Below are positions 5,499 to 5,499 of a DNA stretch of 5,499 nt, piece after piece. Within the stretch, counting starts at the first letter, position 1; each line of letters starts with the position of its first letter. A program made the position numbers and the translations under genes. The stretch is from assembly GCA_964476505.1 (NCBI GenBank), contig CAYZAW010000080.1, positions 1 to 5,499 on the forward strand, read 5' to 3'. This stretch comes from CAYZAW01 sp964476505. Its GTDB lineage: Bacteria > Bacillota > Clostridia > Christensenellales > CAG-138. The notes under the pieces are model-generated. The model was not told where the DNA came from and did no database searches. It saw only the letters and a program-made list of their open reading frames with translations.

Positions 5499-5499
5499 C

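Overview
The window carries the spoIIA sporulation operon (spoIIAA-spoIIAB-sigF), which points to an endospore-forming Firmicute. The GC-rich composition, and a membrane pyrophosphatase carrying the K+-dependence and Na+-type sequence markers, fit an anaerobic Clostridia lineage better than a Bacillus. The class is an inference and no genus can be named from the sequence alone.

Layout from left to right. (1) Positions 2-373, plus strand: the 3' part of a GNAT-type acetyltransferase gene that begins before the window. It lies in a noticeably AT-richer stretch (about 1-500) than everything after it. (2) Positions 504-534: a perfect 13-bp hairpin between the converging GNAT and hppA genes. (3) Positions 581-2530, minus strand: hppA, a complete membrane-integral pyrophosphatase. 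It has its own leader and a good housekeeping-type promoter with a dyad over the -10. (4) Positions 2723-4229, minus strand: spoIIAA, spoIIAB and sigF, tightly packed and in the classic order, with a SigH-like promoter candidate just upstream. (5) Positions 4230-4455: a divergent intergenic region containing a 22-bp dyad and related ATTCC/GGAAT elements between the two outward promoters. (6) Positions 4456-5382, plus strand: a membrane-anchored protein resembling an extracellular solute-binding protein but lacking a lipobox. (7) Positions 5383-5499: a promoter candidate and a ribosome binding site for a gene that starts just beyond the window.

How the genes work together. In the established SpoIIA pathway, SpoIIAB holds SigF inactive and phosphorylates SpoIIAA. 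Once SpoIIAA is dephosphorylated in the forespore (by SpoIIE, not in this window), it displaces SigF. All key residues of this partner switch are present. hppA lies downstream on the same strand but has its own promoter, so it is probably a separate energy-conservation gene that uses pyrophosphate to pump cations. The divergent solute-binding-like protein has no transporter partner in view, and its role is unknown. I see no mobile element, CRISPR array, tRNA or rRNA. The region is mostly conserved core genome. The least explained parts are the divergent control region and the solute-binding-like gene.
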